From Tetramitus jugosus (Eukaryota > Heterolobosea > Eutetramitea > Acrasida > Vahlkampfiidae), in contig OW569393.1 of assembly GCA_937625935.1 (NCBI GenBank), positions 1-64,000 of the forward strand: 64,000 nt of DNA, in the 5' to 3' direction. Positions 51,225-61,530 of the stretch are shown here, one piece after another (positions within the stretch are counted from its first letter, which is position 1; each line of letters begins with the position of its first letter). The translations under genes and the position numbers were made by a program. The notes under the pieces were generated by a model. It saw only the letters and a list, made by a program, of their open reading frames with translations. It made no database searches and was not told the DNA's origin.

Positions 51225-54200
51225 TTATGGCTGCCATCTTCTTTGCCAACCTCTTCCATTATCTTCTTCCTCTCCTTTCCTGGCTCTCTCTGCCAAGAAC
51301 TTTTGAACAATCTGTTTTAATTCACTGTCCATGAGGACCAGGGGTGATCTGCCTGCAGAATCCAGAATTTCAGTGCTGGCTCCCAAAATGAGAAGATAGG
51401 ACAGAAGGGAATGAATACGATTCCTTCCAGAATAGTGGAGGCAGGTTCTGCCACTCTTGTCCTGGATGTTGATGAACTCGGTCAATTCTTTCATATTGAG
51501 ATGATCAAGAGAAGGAAGGGCAGTAGGTTCAAACTTGTTTGTTCGTATTGGTGCATCATCGAGCTCGAATCGACTAACAAGGGAGAAAAGAATAGTGGAT
51601 GTGGAGCGCTGACGACTTCGGTTTGTCAATAAGTGGAGGAGAGTATTTCCTGTCAAGGGATCAACAGCTCTCACAGCACGATCCAACAATGGATCGTCAC
51701 TGTAATGTTGAACGAGCCAACTGAATATGGATTCAGCTCTCTCGTACACTATCAGCTGTAACGTGCTCAACCTCGATCCATCAACTAGATCAGATGGTGA
51801 TTCTGCGAAAAGCTCAAGCCATGATGGATTTGGTTGTTTCGCTTCAGTCTGAACCATAAGATAAAGGATGTTGCTCTCAAGTTCTAAATTGACACAGCTT
51901 TGAGGCAAACCCTTTCGAATACTTCGATGTAATTGAGCCTTGGTTGGGAATATAGCATGGTCCTTGACTGCTGAAACGACGAATTGATGATGATTGCTTT
52001 CTAAAGCGATTTTAACTGGACAATCAAACTGTGCTGCGACAGGCTTCATGAACGGCCAGAGCATCGAAAATACTTCATAACGATTCAATCTACACGCAAT
52101 CAAAGCAGCATTTGTTGGTTTTTGTCCAACAACTGCGCCATTATTTTCCAATGGCTGATTAATCAATTGATTCAACTCCTCCTGATTTGGATATCTTTCT
52201 TTCCAATGATTGATAACACATTGACAGAGAGATGCACCCCTTTCGACAGCAATGTGCAAAAGATTTGGTTTGGTTGCTTGTGTTTCATCTCTGATCAGAA
52301 CATTGTCAGTGTAAGTCATCAATCTGTCAAACAGTGGAATGTCCAAGATCATATCCAATGCAAGATACAAGACAGGAATGGGAGCAATCACATTGGGACC
52401 CTTGCTTGCAAACACTGGCTTATTGGCAATGACACTCAAATCAATAGATAATTCTTCCATCAAAAACAAACCACGACGTGCTCCGAGCAAGAGTTGAAGT
52501 GGACTAACACCACGAATACCTCTAAAAGACTCTGCCTTTGAATCTTCGCTTGATACTTCAGATCGCTCATGCAGCATTTCAGGATAATGCTCAAGACAAA
52601 GTTGTGCGCAATGTTTTGCCACAGGATAAATGCCGAGTAGGGATGTCCTCCCTTCTCTTTCTCCCCTATAACTTACCAGCTCAACCATCTTCTGAACAAG
52701 ATAATGCAAAGCATTCAATCCATACTTCATCCTGGGAGCCAAGAGCTTTGATAATGGTTCGGAGGAAATGGATGGTGTTTGAATAATGGTGTTAATCAGT
52801 TGGTAATTCTTGTTTCGAAGTGCAAATGTCACAACCGTTTCCCCTTCAGTGCTCTCAATATCAAACTGGGCGCCAGCTTTGATCAATTCGACAGCATATC
52901 CGTCAATAAAATCTGCTTGATTGTAGCAGATCCGAGGCCATCTCTGCTCTGATGTCCTTCCTGATAGGGAAAACAATACATTTTCTCCTTTGTCATTCAA
53001 TATATTTGCATCAAAACCATTGTGTATCAACCAATGAGCAGTTGCTTGATCCCCATACTTCACAGCAGCATGAAGTAAGGTACCACACGATGTTTTATAA
53101 TCTGTAAGTGCCTGATTCTTGAAGCAAGGGAACTTGGCAACTTCACCCAAGAACGAGGCTCGAAGACAAATTGGAGGTCTACTTAGGTAAATTAGTTCGA
53201 TGGGAGTTTGTCCCTGTTCGTTTCTTTCGAACAATAAGCTGTCAGGAACCAACGAAAGAAGATATTCCACTAAATCGATGCTCACAATCCTGCAAGCTGA
53301 GTGAAGAATATTGTTTCCCTCTTTGTCCACTTGTGTGAGAGAAGCTCCTGCTGTTACCAAGCATTTGATATCTTCTAAACAATCTCTTTCTGCTGAATTA
53401 TGTTGACTATTGAGGAACAGTTGGATGATTTGAAGATCTTTTTGGTCACCATTGATGATTCCATCCAAATCTCCCAAACTGATCAACTCAGGCTTCAGAG
53501 TCAACAAATATCTTATCAAGTCAGTTCGTGCTCCACAGTGCGGAAGATTGATGATTGTCTCCACAAGATAATTTCGAACACCATTGACAGTCATGGAAGG
53601 ATAGTACGTCTCTATCACTGTCTTCGTCAAGTTAAACATTTGGCCATCCGAACATCTGGTGATCAAGTGACCGAGGAGTGTTGATGATGGCTGCACCTTT
53701 CCAACAGAAACTGTACTGTCAATGTTGAAGACCAATTCAGGATATTTCATTCTGCTTGGGTCTGTGAGCAACTCAAGTGTCCTGAGCAACAGTTCATTCC
53801 TGATGTTATAAAAAGTACGCACATCAAACTTTGTCTGTGGAGCACGTAGAATAATCGCATTGGTGCCTTCTTGTGCACCCAGGGATAGCAGTGGTTGGAA
53901 AATAGGATACTCATGCACAACAATATCAACTACTGCTTCTGTGATCTCATGAGTCTTTCTGCTCAGGTTCATCATGCGAGACAATGCGACTCCTTCCTTC
54001 TTTGACATGTAAGTCAAATAGGAATCAACTGGAATAGTCGGTGGATAATTATCACCATGATATGATGGATCTACTACTGACGCTTCAAAGTTCAAATACA
54101 TCTCCTGCAAAGATTTCCAATCATTGGTACCAAAAAAATCCTGATTCCAGAATATACAAGTCAACGAAAGGGATTGAACATCCACATGTGGATGTGTTGT

Positions 54201-54845
54201 TGAAAAATCTAGGAGAGGTGTGGATTCTCTGATTAATTGTCGTCCCTTGTTCGAAAACATCTTTAACCTCGCCAACGTATCAGGAGTGCCTCCCAACAGA
54301 ACACCAATAAAGTTGAGACTCTTGATTGAACTTGGCAATGAACGTGCAATTGAGTCTAATAGATAATGCCCTATCACAATTTCTGCAGGATAGGAGTTGG
54401 GATTCACAGTGCCCAAAATATCCAATGTTTCCAGTTGAGTCAACTTTGGCAACATTGTATTCACACATTGATTGAAATGAAATGGACGGAGAGAACCAAT
54501 GCTTAATCGAAGATGTTTCACATTGGGAAACATATTGGCCAAGAACTCAAACAAATGAGTCTTGTCATCATCAAAGTCAGAGGACACAATCGACTTTAAT
54601 CGAACTAATGTCTCTCCACCATTATTGTCCGATCTGAAATAATACTTTGGTCTGCCATCATCCACCAGACTCAAATATTCCACCGCACCATAGATTTGAT
54701 CTTGAAACTCAATGAGCCACTGAGAGCACACTGACCTCAAAATGAAATAAAAGGGAAAAGCCGGGATGAATGACATGATCAAATGGAACATCTCCCTGGG
54801 AATGACAAGTTGTCCAGTGCTGCACACGACAAAAAACTCTGTCAT
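51225..54845 (-). CDS. Giant F-box / ankyrin-repeat protein, copy A
   Basis: 1,206 residues from ATG 54,845 (an upstream TTG gives the longer frame). An F-box-like N-terminus (QLVIPREMFHLIMSFIPAFP, then RSVCSQWLIEF) precedes leucine-rich helices and many ankyrin-type repeats (EGNNILHSACRIVSIDLVEY, CGTLLHAAVKYGDQATAHWL, TGNTLLHLLTNRSRQRSTS, SGRTCLHYSGRNR). Probably a substrate adaptor for SCF ubiquitin ligase. It is a tandem duplicate of the next gene, with identical blocks interleaved with diverged ones. The stop is 28 bp from the convergent GCNA stop. Confidence 0.8.
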   Translation of the reverse strand: MTEFFVVCSTGQLVIPREMFHLIMSFIPAFPFYFILRSVCSQWLIEFQDQIYGAVEYLSLVDDGRPKYYFRSDNNGGETLVRLKSIVSSDFDDDKTHLFEFLANMFPNVKHLRLSIGSLRPFHFNQCVNTMLPKLTQLETLDILGTVNPNSYPAEIVIGHYLLDSIARSLPSSIKSLNFIGVLLGGTPDTLARLKMFSNKGRQLIRESTPLLDFSTTHPHVDVQSLSLTCIFWNQDFFGTNDWKSLQEMYLNFEASVVDPSYHGDNYPPTIPVDSYLTYMSKKEGVALSRMMNLSRKTHEITEAVVDIVVHEYPIFQPLLSLGAQEGTNAIILRAPQTKFDVRTFYNIRNELLLRTLELLTDPSRMKYPELVFNIDSTVSVGKVQPSSTLLGHLITRCSDGQMFNLTKTVIETYYPSMTVNGVRNYLVETIINLPHCGARTDLIRYLLTLKPELISLGDLDGIINGDQKDLQIIQLFLNSQHNSAERDCLEDIKCLVTAGASLTQVDKEGNNILHSACRIVSIDLVEYLLSLVPDSLLFERNEQGQTPIELIYLSRPPICLRASFLGEVAKFPCFKNQALTDYKTSCGTLLHAAVKYGDQATAHWLIHNGFDANILNDKGENVLFSLSGRTSEQRWPRICYNQADFIDGYAVELIKAGAQFDIESTEGETVVTFALRNKNYQLINTIIQTPSISSEPLSKLLAPRMKYGLNALHYLVQKMVELVSYRGEREGRTSLLGIYPVAKHCAQLCLEHYPEMLHERSEVSSEDSKAESFRGIRGVSPLQLLLGARRGLFLMEELSIDLSVIANKPVFASKGPNVIAPIPVLYLALDMILDIPLFDRLMTYTDNVLIRDETQATKPNLLHIAVERGASLCQCVINHWKERYPNQEELNQLINQPLENNGAVVGQKPTNAALIACRLNRYEVFSMLWPFMKPVAAQFDCPVKIALESNHHQFVVSAVKDHAIFPTKAQLHRSIRKGLPQSCVNLELESNILYLMVQTEAKQPNPSWLELFAESPSDLVDGSRLSTLQLIVYERAESIFSWLVQHYSDDPLLDRAVRAVDPLTGNTLLHLLTNRSRQRSTSTILFSLVSRFELDDAPIRTNKFEPTALPSLDHLNMKELTEFINIQDKSGRTCLHYSGRNRIHSLLSYLLILGASTEILDSAGRSPLVLMDSELKQIVQKFLAERARKGEEEDNGRGWQRRWQP

Positions 54846-54893
54846 TTTGCTGCTTTTCAAGAACTGACTGTTTGGAACAAAATCGAAGCATTA

Positions 54894-54905
54894 TTCCCGC
54901 CAAAA
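54894..54905 (+). promoter_or_regulatory. E2F-like site before copy A
   Basis: TTCCCGCCAAAA, about 50 bp upstream of the copy A start (minus strand). Same core as at 49,668 and 58,848. Confidence 0.5.
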
Positions 54906-54987
54906 TTTTGGTGCCTGCAGTTTTCTATCACTACGGTATGCCGGCAGCGTACAAAAAAGAGACAAGGGATAACGTGTAAAAGTTTTC

Positions 54988-57900
54988 TTAGATGATTCTT
55001 CTTCGTCGTTTTCTTCTGTCGTCATCAGTGTCACTGTCACTACCTTCATCAGAATTTTCTTCGTTGACCTCTTCCATGATCTTTCTTTTCTTTCCTGACT
55101 TGTCGATGCCTCGCATGTCCAAAACTTCTTCAACAATCTGTCTTGATGTATCACTCATGAGTTCCAAGGGTGTGTTGCCATTGTCGTCCTGAATTTCAAT
55201 ACTTGCCCCCAAAACGAGAAGATGACGAAGAAGAGAACACACACGGTTCACTGCAGCATCGTGGAGACAGGTTCGACCAATCTTATTCCGGATGTTGATG
55301 AACTCTGTCAATTCTTTCATGTTGAGATGATCAGGAGAAGGAAGGGCAGTAGGTTCGAACTGTTTTGTTCGTTTTGATGCATTATCGAGCTCAAATCGAC
55401 TAACAAGGGCGAATAAAAGAGGAGATGGGTCGGTCTGGTGTCTGTTTGTGAGTAAGTGCAAAAGAGTATTTCCTGTCAAGGGATCAACAGCTCTCACAGC
55501 ACGATCCAACAATGGATCGTCACTGTAATGTTGAACGAGCCAACTGAACATGGAAGCAGCTCCCCGTGACGCAAGTAGTTGTACAGTGTTCAAGTGCTTG
55601 ATATGATCAGATTCTTCTGGATCAATTTCCCCGGATGGCGTTTGCATGAGAAGCTCAAGCCATGATGGATTTGGCAGTTTTTCTTCAGTTTGAATCATCA
55701 GAGAAACAAACTTGCTCTCATGTTCTGAACTGTCCGAGTACTCAACCAAACTCTGTCGAATAATTTGATGTAATTGGGTCTTGGATGGGACTATCGAGTC
55801 AAAAACGACTGCACTGAATGCGAAACGATAATATTCGTTTTCTAAAGCGATTTTAACTGGACAATCAAACTGTGCTGCAACAGGCTTCATGAATGGCCAC
55901 AGTATCGAAAATACCTCATAATCACTCAATCTACATGCAATCAAAGCAGCATTTGTTGGTTTTTGTCCACCAGCACCAGTATTTTCCAATGGCTGATTAA
56001 TCAATTGATTCAACTCCTCCTGATTTGGATATCTTTCTTTCCAATGATTGATAACGTATTGACAGAGAGATGCACCCCTTTCGACAGCAATGTGCAAAAG
56101 ATTTGGTTTGGTTGCTTGTGTTTCATCTCTGATCAGAACATTGTCAGTGTAAGTCATCAATCTGTCAAACAGTGGAATGTTCAATGCCACTTCCAATGCA
56201 AGATACAAGACAGGAATGGGAGCAATCACATTGGGATCCTTGCTTGCAAACACTGGCTTATTGGCAATGACACTCAAATCAATAGATAACTCTTCCATCA
56301 AAAACAAACCACGACGTGCTCCAAGCAAGATTTGAAGTGGACTAACACCACGAATACCTCTAAAAGACTCTGCGTTTGAATCCTCGCTTGATACTTCAGA
56401 TCGCTCATGCAGCATTTCAGGATAATGCTCAAGACAAAGTTGTGCGCAATGTTTTGCCACAGGATAATCACCCAGGTGTAATGTTCTTCTCTCTTTGTCC
56501 ATGTCTTGCATGGACTTGACGATATCAACCATCTTCTGAACAAGATAATGCAAAGCATTCAATCCATACTTCATCCTGGGAGCCAAGAGCTTTGATAATG
56601 GCTCGGAGGAAATGGATGGTGTTTGAATAATGGTGTTAATCAGTTGGTAATTCTTGTTTCGAAGTACGGATGTAATAACAGTTTCTCCCTCGTTATTCTC
56701 ATGACCAACTTGTGCTCCTGCTTTTATCAATTCGAAAGCATATCGATCCACAAAATCTGCTTGATTGGTGCCGGTCCAATGATAGTGCTTTTCTTTTGAG
56801 AAGGAATAGAACAACGCGTTCTCTCCATTCTCATTCAATGCATTTGCATCAAACCCATTTTCGATCGACCATCGAATGGTTGTTCTATCCCCGTGTTTCA
56901 TAGCTGCATGAAGTAAGGTACCACACGATGTTTTATAATCTGTAAGTGCCTGATTCTTGAAGCAAGGGAACTTGGCAACTTCATCCAAAAACGATGGTCG
57001 ACGATAGATCGAACACTTACCGAGGTAAATTTGTTCGATGGGAGTTTGTCCCTGTTTGTTTCTTTCGAACAATAAGCTGTCAGGAACCAACGAAAGAAGA
57101 TATTCCACTAAATCGATGCTCACAATCCTGCAAGCTGAGTGCAGAATATTGTTTCCCTCCCTGTCCACTTGTGTGAGAGAAGCTCCTGCTGTTACCAAGT
57201 ATTTGATGTCCTCCAATATTTCTTCTTCTGCTAAGTCAAACCGATGTTTAAGGAATAGTTGGATGATTTGAAGATCTTTTTGGTCACCATTGATGATTCC
57301 ATCCAAATCTCCCAGACTGATCAACTCAGGCTTCAGAGTCAACAAATATCTCATCAAGTCAGTTCGTGCTCCACAGTGCGGAAGATCGACGATTGTCTCC
57401 ACAAGATAATTTCGAACACCATTGACGGTCATGGAAGGATAGTAAGTGTCTATGACCCTCTTTGTCAAGTTCAACATTCGATCATTATCCTTAACTGAAC
57501 ATCTGGTGATCAAGAAACTGAGAAGAGTAATCGGAGTTGAATTCACTGTTCCAACAGAAACTGTACTGTCAATATTGAAGACCAATTCAGGATATTTCAT
57601 TCTGCTTGGGTCTGTGAGCAACTCAAGTGTCCTGAGTAACAATCCATTGTCAGTTTTAACAACATCTTGCAAGTCCCATTTTGTCTGTGGAATGCTTTGA
57701 ATCATCGCATTTTTGCATCCTGCTGCAGCCAGAGACAGCAGTGGTTGGAAATAAGGATATTCTCGCACGACTGTATCGATTGTTGCTTCCACTATTTCAT
57801 CAGTGTCCCTTCTCAAATCTTTCATGTACGACAATACAACTCCTTCCTTCTTTGACATGTAAGTCAAATAGGAAACAGGCGAGAGATTCAGTGGATAATC

Positions 57901-58764
57901 ATCATGATATAATGAATCTACTACTGACGCCTCAAAGTGGGAATACATCCCCTGCAAAGCTTCCCAATCATTCATATTCAACTGATCTTGATTCAAAAAT
58001 AGATAAGACAAAGAACAGGATTGAATATCCACAGGGCTTAAATTGCTTTGGGTCGTTGAATAATATGGGAGAGATGTCGCTTTTGTAATTGATTGTCGTC
58101 CCTTATTTGAAAACATCTTTAACCTCGCCAACGTATCAGCATTACCTCTCAACAGGACACCAATAAAGTTCAGGTTCTTGGTTGAACTTGGCAATGAACG
58201 AGCAATAACCTCCAATTGATATGGCTCCATTGTAAAAAGTGAATTACTAGATCTACGATTCACAGTGCCCAAAATATCCAATGTTTCCAGTTGAGTCAAC
58301 TTTGGCAACATTGTATTCACACATTGATTGAAATGAATGGGACGGAGAGAACCGAAACCTAATCGAAGGTGCTTCACATTGGGAAACATTTTGGCCAAAA
58401 AGTCAAACAAATGAGACCTCTCACCATCAAGATTAAACAAATTACATTGGTCTCCAATAGAACCAATGGGCTTCAAACAAACCAATGTCTGACCATTATC
58501 CCTGAAATAATACTTTGGTTTACCATCGTCCACCAGACTCAAATATTCCACATTGGCATAAATGTGTTCTTGAAACTCAATGAGCCACTGAGAGCAAACA
58601 GATCTCAAAACGAAATAATAAGGAAAAGCAGGAATGAACTGCATAATCAAGTGAAAGATTTCTCTGGGAATGAGAAGTTCACCCATGATAAAAAAGTCCA
58701 AAATCTCATCATGTCGAGGTTCTTCTTCCTGGAGAACATTCATGGCTTCACTCAACACATTCAT
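54988..58764 (-). CDS. Giant F-box / ankyrin-repeat protein, copy B
   Basis: 1,258 residues from ATG 58,764. Same plan as copy A: F-box-like ELLIPREIFHLIMQFIPAFP, then ankyrin-type repeats (EGNNILHSACRIVSIDLVEY, GRTCLHDAAVNRVCSLLRHL). The C-terminus differs, with a basic-acidic-basic tail (SGKKRKIMEEV, DSDTDDDRRKRRRR) that looks like a nuclear localisation signal and is absent from copy A. Blocks of near identity (for example around 52,150 and 55,990) suggest gene conversion. It is divergent from SNM1, sharing a 165-bp promoter. Confidence 0.8.
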   Translation of the reverse strand: MNVLSEAMNVLQEEEPRHDEILDFFIMGELLIPREIFHLIMQFIPAFPYYFVLRSVCSQWLIEFQEHIYANVEYLSLVDDGKPKYYFRDNGQTLVCLKPIGSIGDQCNLFNLDGERSHLFDFLAKMFPNVKHLRLGFGSLRPIHFNQCVNTMLPKLTQLETLDILGTVNRRSSNSLFTMEPYQLEVIARSLPSSTKNLNFIGVLLRGNADTLARLKMFSNKGRQSITKATSLPYYSTTQSNLSPVDIQSCSLSYLFLNQDQLNMNDWEALQGMYSHFEASVVDSLYHDDYPLNLSPVSYLTYMSKKEGVVLSYMKDLRRDTDEIVEATIDTVVREYPYFQPLLSLAAAGCKNAMIQSIPQTKWDLQDVVKTDNGLLLRTLELLTDPSRMKYPELVFNIDSTVSVGTVNSTPITLLSFLITRCSVKDNDRMLNLTKRVIDTYYPSMTVNGVRNYLVETIVDLPHCGARTDLMRYLLTLKPELISLGDLDGIINGDQKDLQIIQLFLKHRFDLAEEEILEDIKYLVTAGASLTQVDREGNNILHSACRIVSIDLVEYLLSLVPDSLLFERNKQGQTPIEQIYLGKCSIYRRPSFLDEVAKFPCFKNQALTDYKTSCGTLLHAAMKHGDRTTIRWSIENGFDANALNENGENALFYSFSKEKHYHWTGTNQADFVDRYAFELIKAGAQVGHENNEGETVITSVLRNKNYQLINTIIQTPSISSEPLSKLLAPRMKYGLNALHYLVQKMVDIVKSMQDMDKERRTLHLGDYPVAKHCAQLCLEHYPEMLHERSEVSSEDSNAESFRGIRGVSPLQILLGARRGLFLMEELSIDLSVIANKPVFASKDPNVIAPIPVLYLALEVALNIPLFDRLMTYTDNVLIRDETQATKPNLLHIAVERGASLCQYVINHWKERYPNQEELNQLINQPLENTGAGGQKPTNAALIACRLSDYEVFSILWPFMKPVAAQFDCPVKIALENEYYRFAFSAVVFDSIVPSKTQLHQIIRQSLVEYSDSSEHESKFVSLMIQTEEKLPNPSWLELLMQTPSGEIDPEESDHIKHLNTVQLLASRGAASMFSWLVQHYSDDPLLDRAVRAVDPLTGNTLLHLLTNRHQTDPSPLLFALVSRFELDNASKRTKQFEPTALPSPDHLNMKELTEFINIRNKIGRTCLHDAAVNRVCSLLRHLLVLGASIEIQDDNGNTPLELMSDTSRQIVEEVLDMRGIDKSGKKRKIMEEVNEENSDEGSDSDTDDDRRKRRRRII

Positions 58765-58835
58765 TTCTTCTCACCTTGTCCATCTTCACAAAAAAAAGAA
58801 CATAACAAAAAGCTTTTTTCAAACCAAATGGAAAC

Positions 58836-58855
58836 GCGGGAAACATCTTCCCGCC
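58836..58855. promoter_or_regulatory. Facing pair of E2F-like sites in a bidirectional promoter
   Basis: GCGGGAAA (58,836-58,843) and TTCCCGCC (58,848-58,855) face opposite ways between the divergent copy B and SNM1 starts. An ATG at 58,828 in the SNM1 frame would put both sites inside the coding region, which favours ATG 58,930. Confidence 0.55.
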
Positions 58856-58929
58856 AAAAAAAGTTCCACAAAATCAGCGAACCTCACTCAAGAAAAAAAA
58901 ACGCACGATTAACACAAACAGAACGGACG

Positions 58930-60930
58930 ATGCACCTGAGAAACACGCCCATCATTATTGATGAATTTCGGTACATTCCAGGTTGCTACATTTACCTATT
59001 GAGTCACATGCACACTGATCATACCAGTGGTCTCAACCCCAGTTGGAACAATGGTACAATTTATTGTACGCACAGTACCCGTGCATTGTTGCTCCACAAA
59101 TTCAAGGTCAAACAAGAACTGGTGATTGGTCTAAATGAAGATGAATGTCATCAAATCTCACTTGATTCCAAAGTAACGATGCAAGTCACGTTAATTGATG
59201 CAAATCATTGTCCTGGTGCTTGCATGTTCCTGCTGGACGGGTATTTTGGACGAGTGTTTTGTACTGGTGATTTTCGATTTGATCCAGTCATGTTACAGCA
59301 TCATGCATTGAGAAATATAAGTGGTACGATTGATGATTTGTACATGGATGATACGTTCTTGGATCCGGCGTATGATTTTCCGTCGAGGAAACAAGCTGGG
59401 GAGCAAATTGTGGATATTGTAAAGAATTTTGGTGAAGAAACCAAGTTTTTGGTGGGATCGGATAATTTGGGACGAGAGGAATTGTTGGTTGCGATTGGTT
59501 TGGCTCTAAAGTCATTGGTCGTTGTGGATAGAGAACGATTAGAGTCGTTGAATGTGCTGAGAAGACATATTCCATTGTTGCCCGATATTTTTACGGATCA
59601 TGTCAATCTGGGCCGTGTGATTGTCCTACCCAAGAAACAAGTCAATTACAAGACGGTTCAGCGATATAGGCAAGAAGTGGGGCCAACGATAGGTATTTGT
59701 CCATCTGGATGGTCCGCCCATTCTCTATCAAAGACTGAAAAGTATAAAACGAATTGGATTTATCGAGTGGCATATAGTTTGCACAGTTCTTTTCCAGAGC
59801 TGGTTCAATTTGTACAGTTTTTGAAGCCAAAGAATCTGTATTCAACGTCGAATCATGACAATGTCACTCTGAGAAACTACTTGGGTCAGTATTGTCAGAA
59901 CAGTGAGAATTCTGAGAGAAACATTGAGATTCCACGTTCTGTTCGTATGGCAATGGAAAAGAATAGGCATGTTTTTCAAGCCAGTAGTAGCACGAGTAGT
60001 AGTATTGGAAACGGAGGTACAATAATGAGACAACCCTGTTTGAAAAAGTGCTTTCGGAAGAGAAAACGTGTCAAAGGGCTTCATATTCGTGAAACGATTG
60101 AGATTAAGGATCCAAGTACAAAAGCACCAGTGACTGTAGATGTATCGAGTAGTGATGATGATGAAGACAATGAAGACAGTGTACTCGAGCTTGAAGCTTA
60201 CCCTTTGGAGTGTCTTCTTCAAGAGGCGGAGAATGAACCATCTAGCCCTCGTGATTCTTCTTCAGCAGATAATATCCACTCGGTCATTCAACACCTGCAG
60301 ACATTAGCTGATGAATCATCGCTCTTGAAATTGGATGAATCAAGCTCCGAAGAAGAAGATGGTGTTGAAATCATTGACAAAGAAGTCAAAATCTCTGACA
60401 GCCCTAGTGTATCATTCTGTAGTTCAACTCCCACTCCACCAAGCAAATCAAGTATTTGCTTGACTGGATCGTCTTCCAAGAGTAACAACACTGCAAGCTC
60501 TGAAAAACGGAAACGTCAGGAATATTATCCAATGATGAAACGAAGAAACACTCCCAACAGCTCAAAGCAATCTTCTAACCCCTTCTCGGATCAGCCCCCT
60601 TCATTGAATACCTCCCAGGCATCTCCAATGACCTCTCCATTCATTGATCTATCAAAGATACAATTATCAGATGAAATCGATGATGATATTGAGATAATAT
60701 CACCATCAAGAACCATACCTCTCTTTCAGCAGTTCGAAGCAACACCTACGAACAAACAATCAACAGAACAGTCCGTTCAAACTAGGGCACCAAACACTCC
60801 AACTAAATCCTCCTCTAAGTTGCCATTCTCCTCTTCTAAGCACTGGACAACACGCAGTTCGATCATATCAACTCCTGTGGTATCCCATACTCTTGCAAAC
60901 AAGAACCAAAACTATTTCGTAATTGACTAA
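58930..60930 (+). CDS. DCLRE1: SNM1/Apollo-type DNA repair nuclease (beta-CASP)
   Basis: 666 residues from ATG 58,930. Metallo-beta-lactamase fold with HMHTDH (residues 26-31), DANHCPGACMFLL and FCTGDFRF, then a beta-CASP region (FLVGSDNLGREELLVAIG) ending near SNHDNVTLRNYL. A long Ser/Asp/Glu-rich C-terminal tail of about 320 residues includes SIM-like acidic hydrophobic patches (DDIEIIS). This family holds 5'-exonucleases for interstrand crosslink repair and telomere processing. Which member (SNM1A, Apollo or Artemis) cannot be fixed here. Confidence 0.85.
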   Translation: MHLRNTPIIIDEFRYIPGCYIYLLSHMHTDHTSGLNPSWNNGTIYCTHSTRALLLHKFKVKQELVIGLNEDECHQISLDSKVTMQVTLIDANHCPGACMFLLDGYFGRVFCTGDFRFDPVMLQHHALRNISGTIDDLYMDDTFLDPAYDFPSRKQAGEQIVDIVKNFGEETKFLVGSDNLGREELLVAIGLALKSLVVVDRERLESLNVLRRHIPLLPDIFTDHVNLGRVIVLPKKQVNYKTVQRYRQEVGPTIGICPSGWSAHSLSKTEKYKTNWIYRVAYSLHSSFPELVQFVQFLKPKNLYSTSNHDNVTLRNYLGQYCQNSENSERNIEIPRSVRMAMEKNRHVFQASSSTSSSIGNGGTIMRQPCLKKCFRKRKRVKGLHIRETIEIKDPSTKAPVTVDVSSSDDDEDNEDSVLELEAYPLECLLQEAENEPSSPRDSSSADNIHSVIQHLQTLADESSLLKLDESSSEEEDGVEIIDKEVKISDSPSVSFCSSTPTPPSKSSICLTGSSSKSNNTASSEKRKRQEYYPMMKRRNTPNSSKQSSNPFSDQPPSLNTSQASPMTSPFIDLSKIQLSDEIDDDIEIISPSRTIPLFQQFEATPTNKQSTEQSVQTRAPNTPTKSSSKLPFSSSKHWTTRSSIISTPVVSHTLANKNQNYFVID

Positions 60931-60961
60931 TACAAAACAGGAACCCGGAGATTCAGAAGTA

Positions 60962-61255
60962 ATGGTGTTTCATTATCGAACCTCTTGCAAGGTTCTCCCA
61001 TCTACGCTACAGCTTATTGAAATTTCTGGTTGCGGCGAAGTTCCTTGTCTCTTATCCATCTACTCGAGCATGAAATACTGTCCACATCTTCAGCAACCAA
61101 ATCTGTTGTGGTTTGAGGGAAAGGAGCATTCCCAGGTTGACATGGGACATCTGTTCATGTTCGAACAAAAAATTTCTCGCGAATTTATTGAAACCACATT
61201 TGCTTTCGCCAAAATCAATGAACGGCGACAAAGTTCACAAACATCGATCCTTTAA
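60962..61255 (+). CDS. Unrecognised 97-residue ORF
   Basis: ATG 60,962, 31 bp after the SNM1 stop. Cys-containing (ISGCGEVPCLLSIYSSMKYC), with a helical C-terminus (FIETTFAFAKINERRQSS). No family is recognised and coding status is uncertain. Confidence 0.35.
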   Translation: MVFHYRTSCKVLPSTLQLIEISGCGEVPCLLSIYSSMKYCPHLQQPNLLWFEGKEHSQVDMGHLFMFEQKISREFIETTFAFAKINERRQSSQTSIL

Positions 61256-61530
61256 CCTAGATGATGAGCTTATTAAAGTAAGAATTTCCTCGAATCCAAC
61301 GCATATGCCTTCGAGTTATTCGTGGCGCGTCTCATGTGAACACCATGTCATAGTTACTCTGATACCTATTTTGCCCTATTACTAGTTCCAGTTCTCTTCG
61401 TTGCGAACAATTATTGCGGGAATTCTCCTCTGTCAGCTTGTTAACAAAAAAAATCATTTGATTTTTTACTTGACACAAAACAAATCAACAACAACTACTC
61501 TCACTTTTTTTTTTGTACAAATCATAAATA

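Noticed and set aside
58369-58929. In-frame N-terminal extension of SNM1 by 187 codons
   Set aside because: It is antisense to copy B and covers the shared promoter with E2F-like sites; the metal-binding fold begins right after ATG 58,930.
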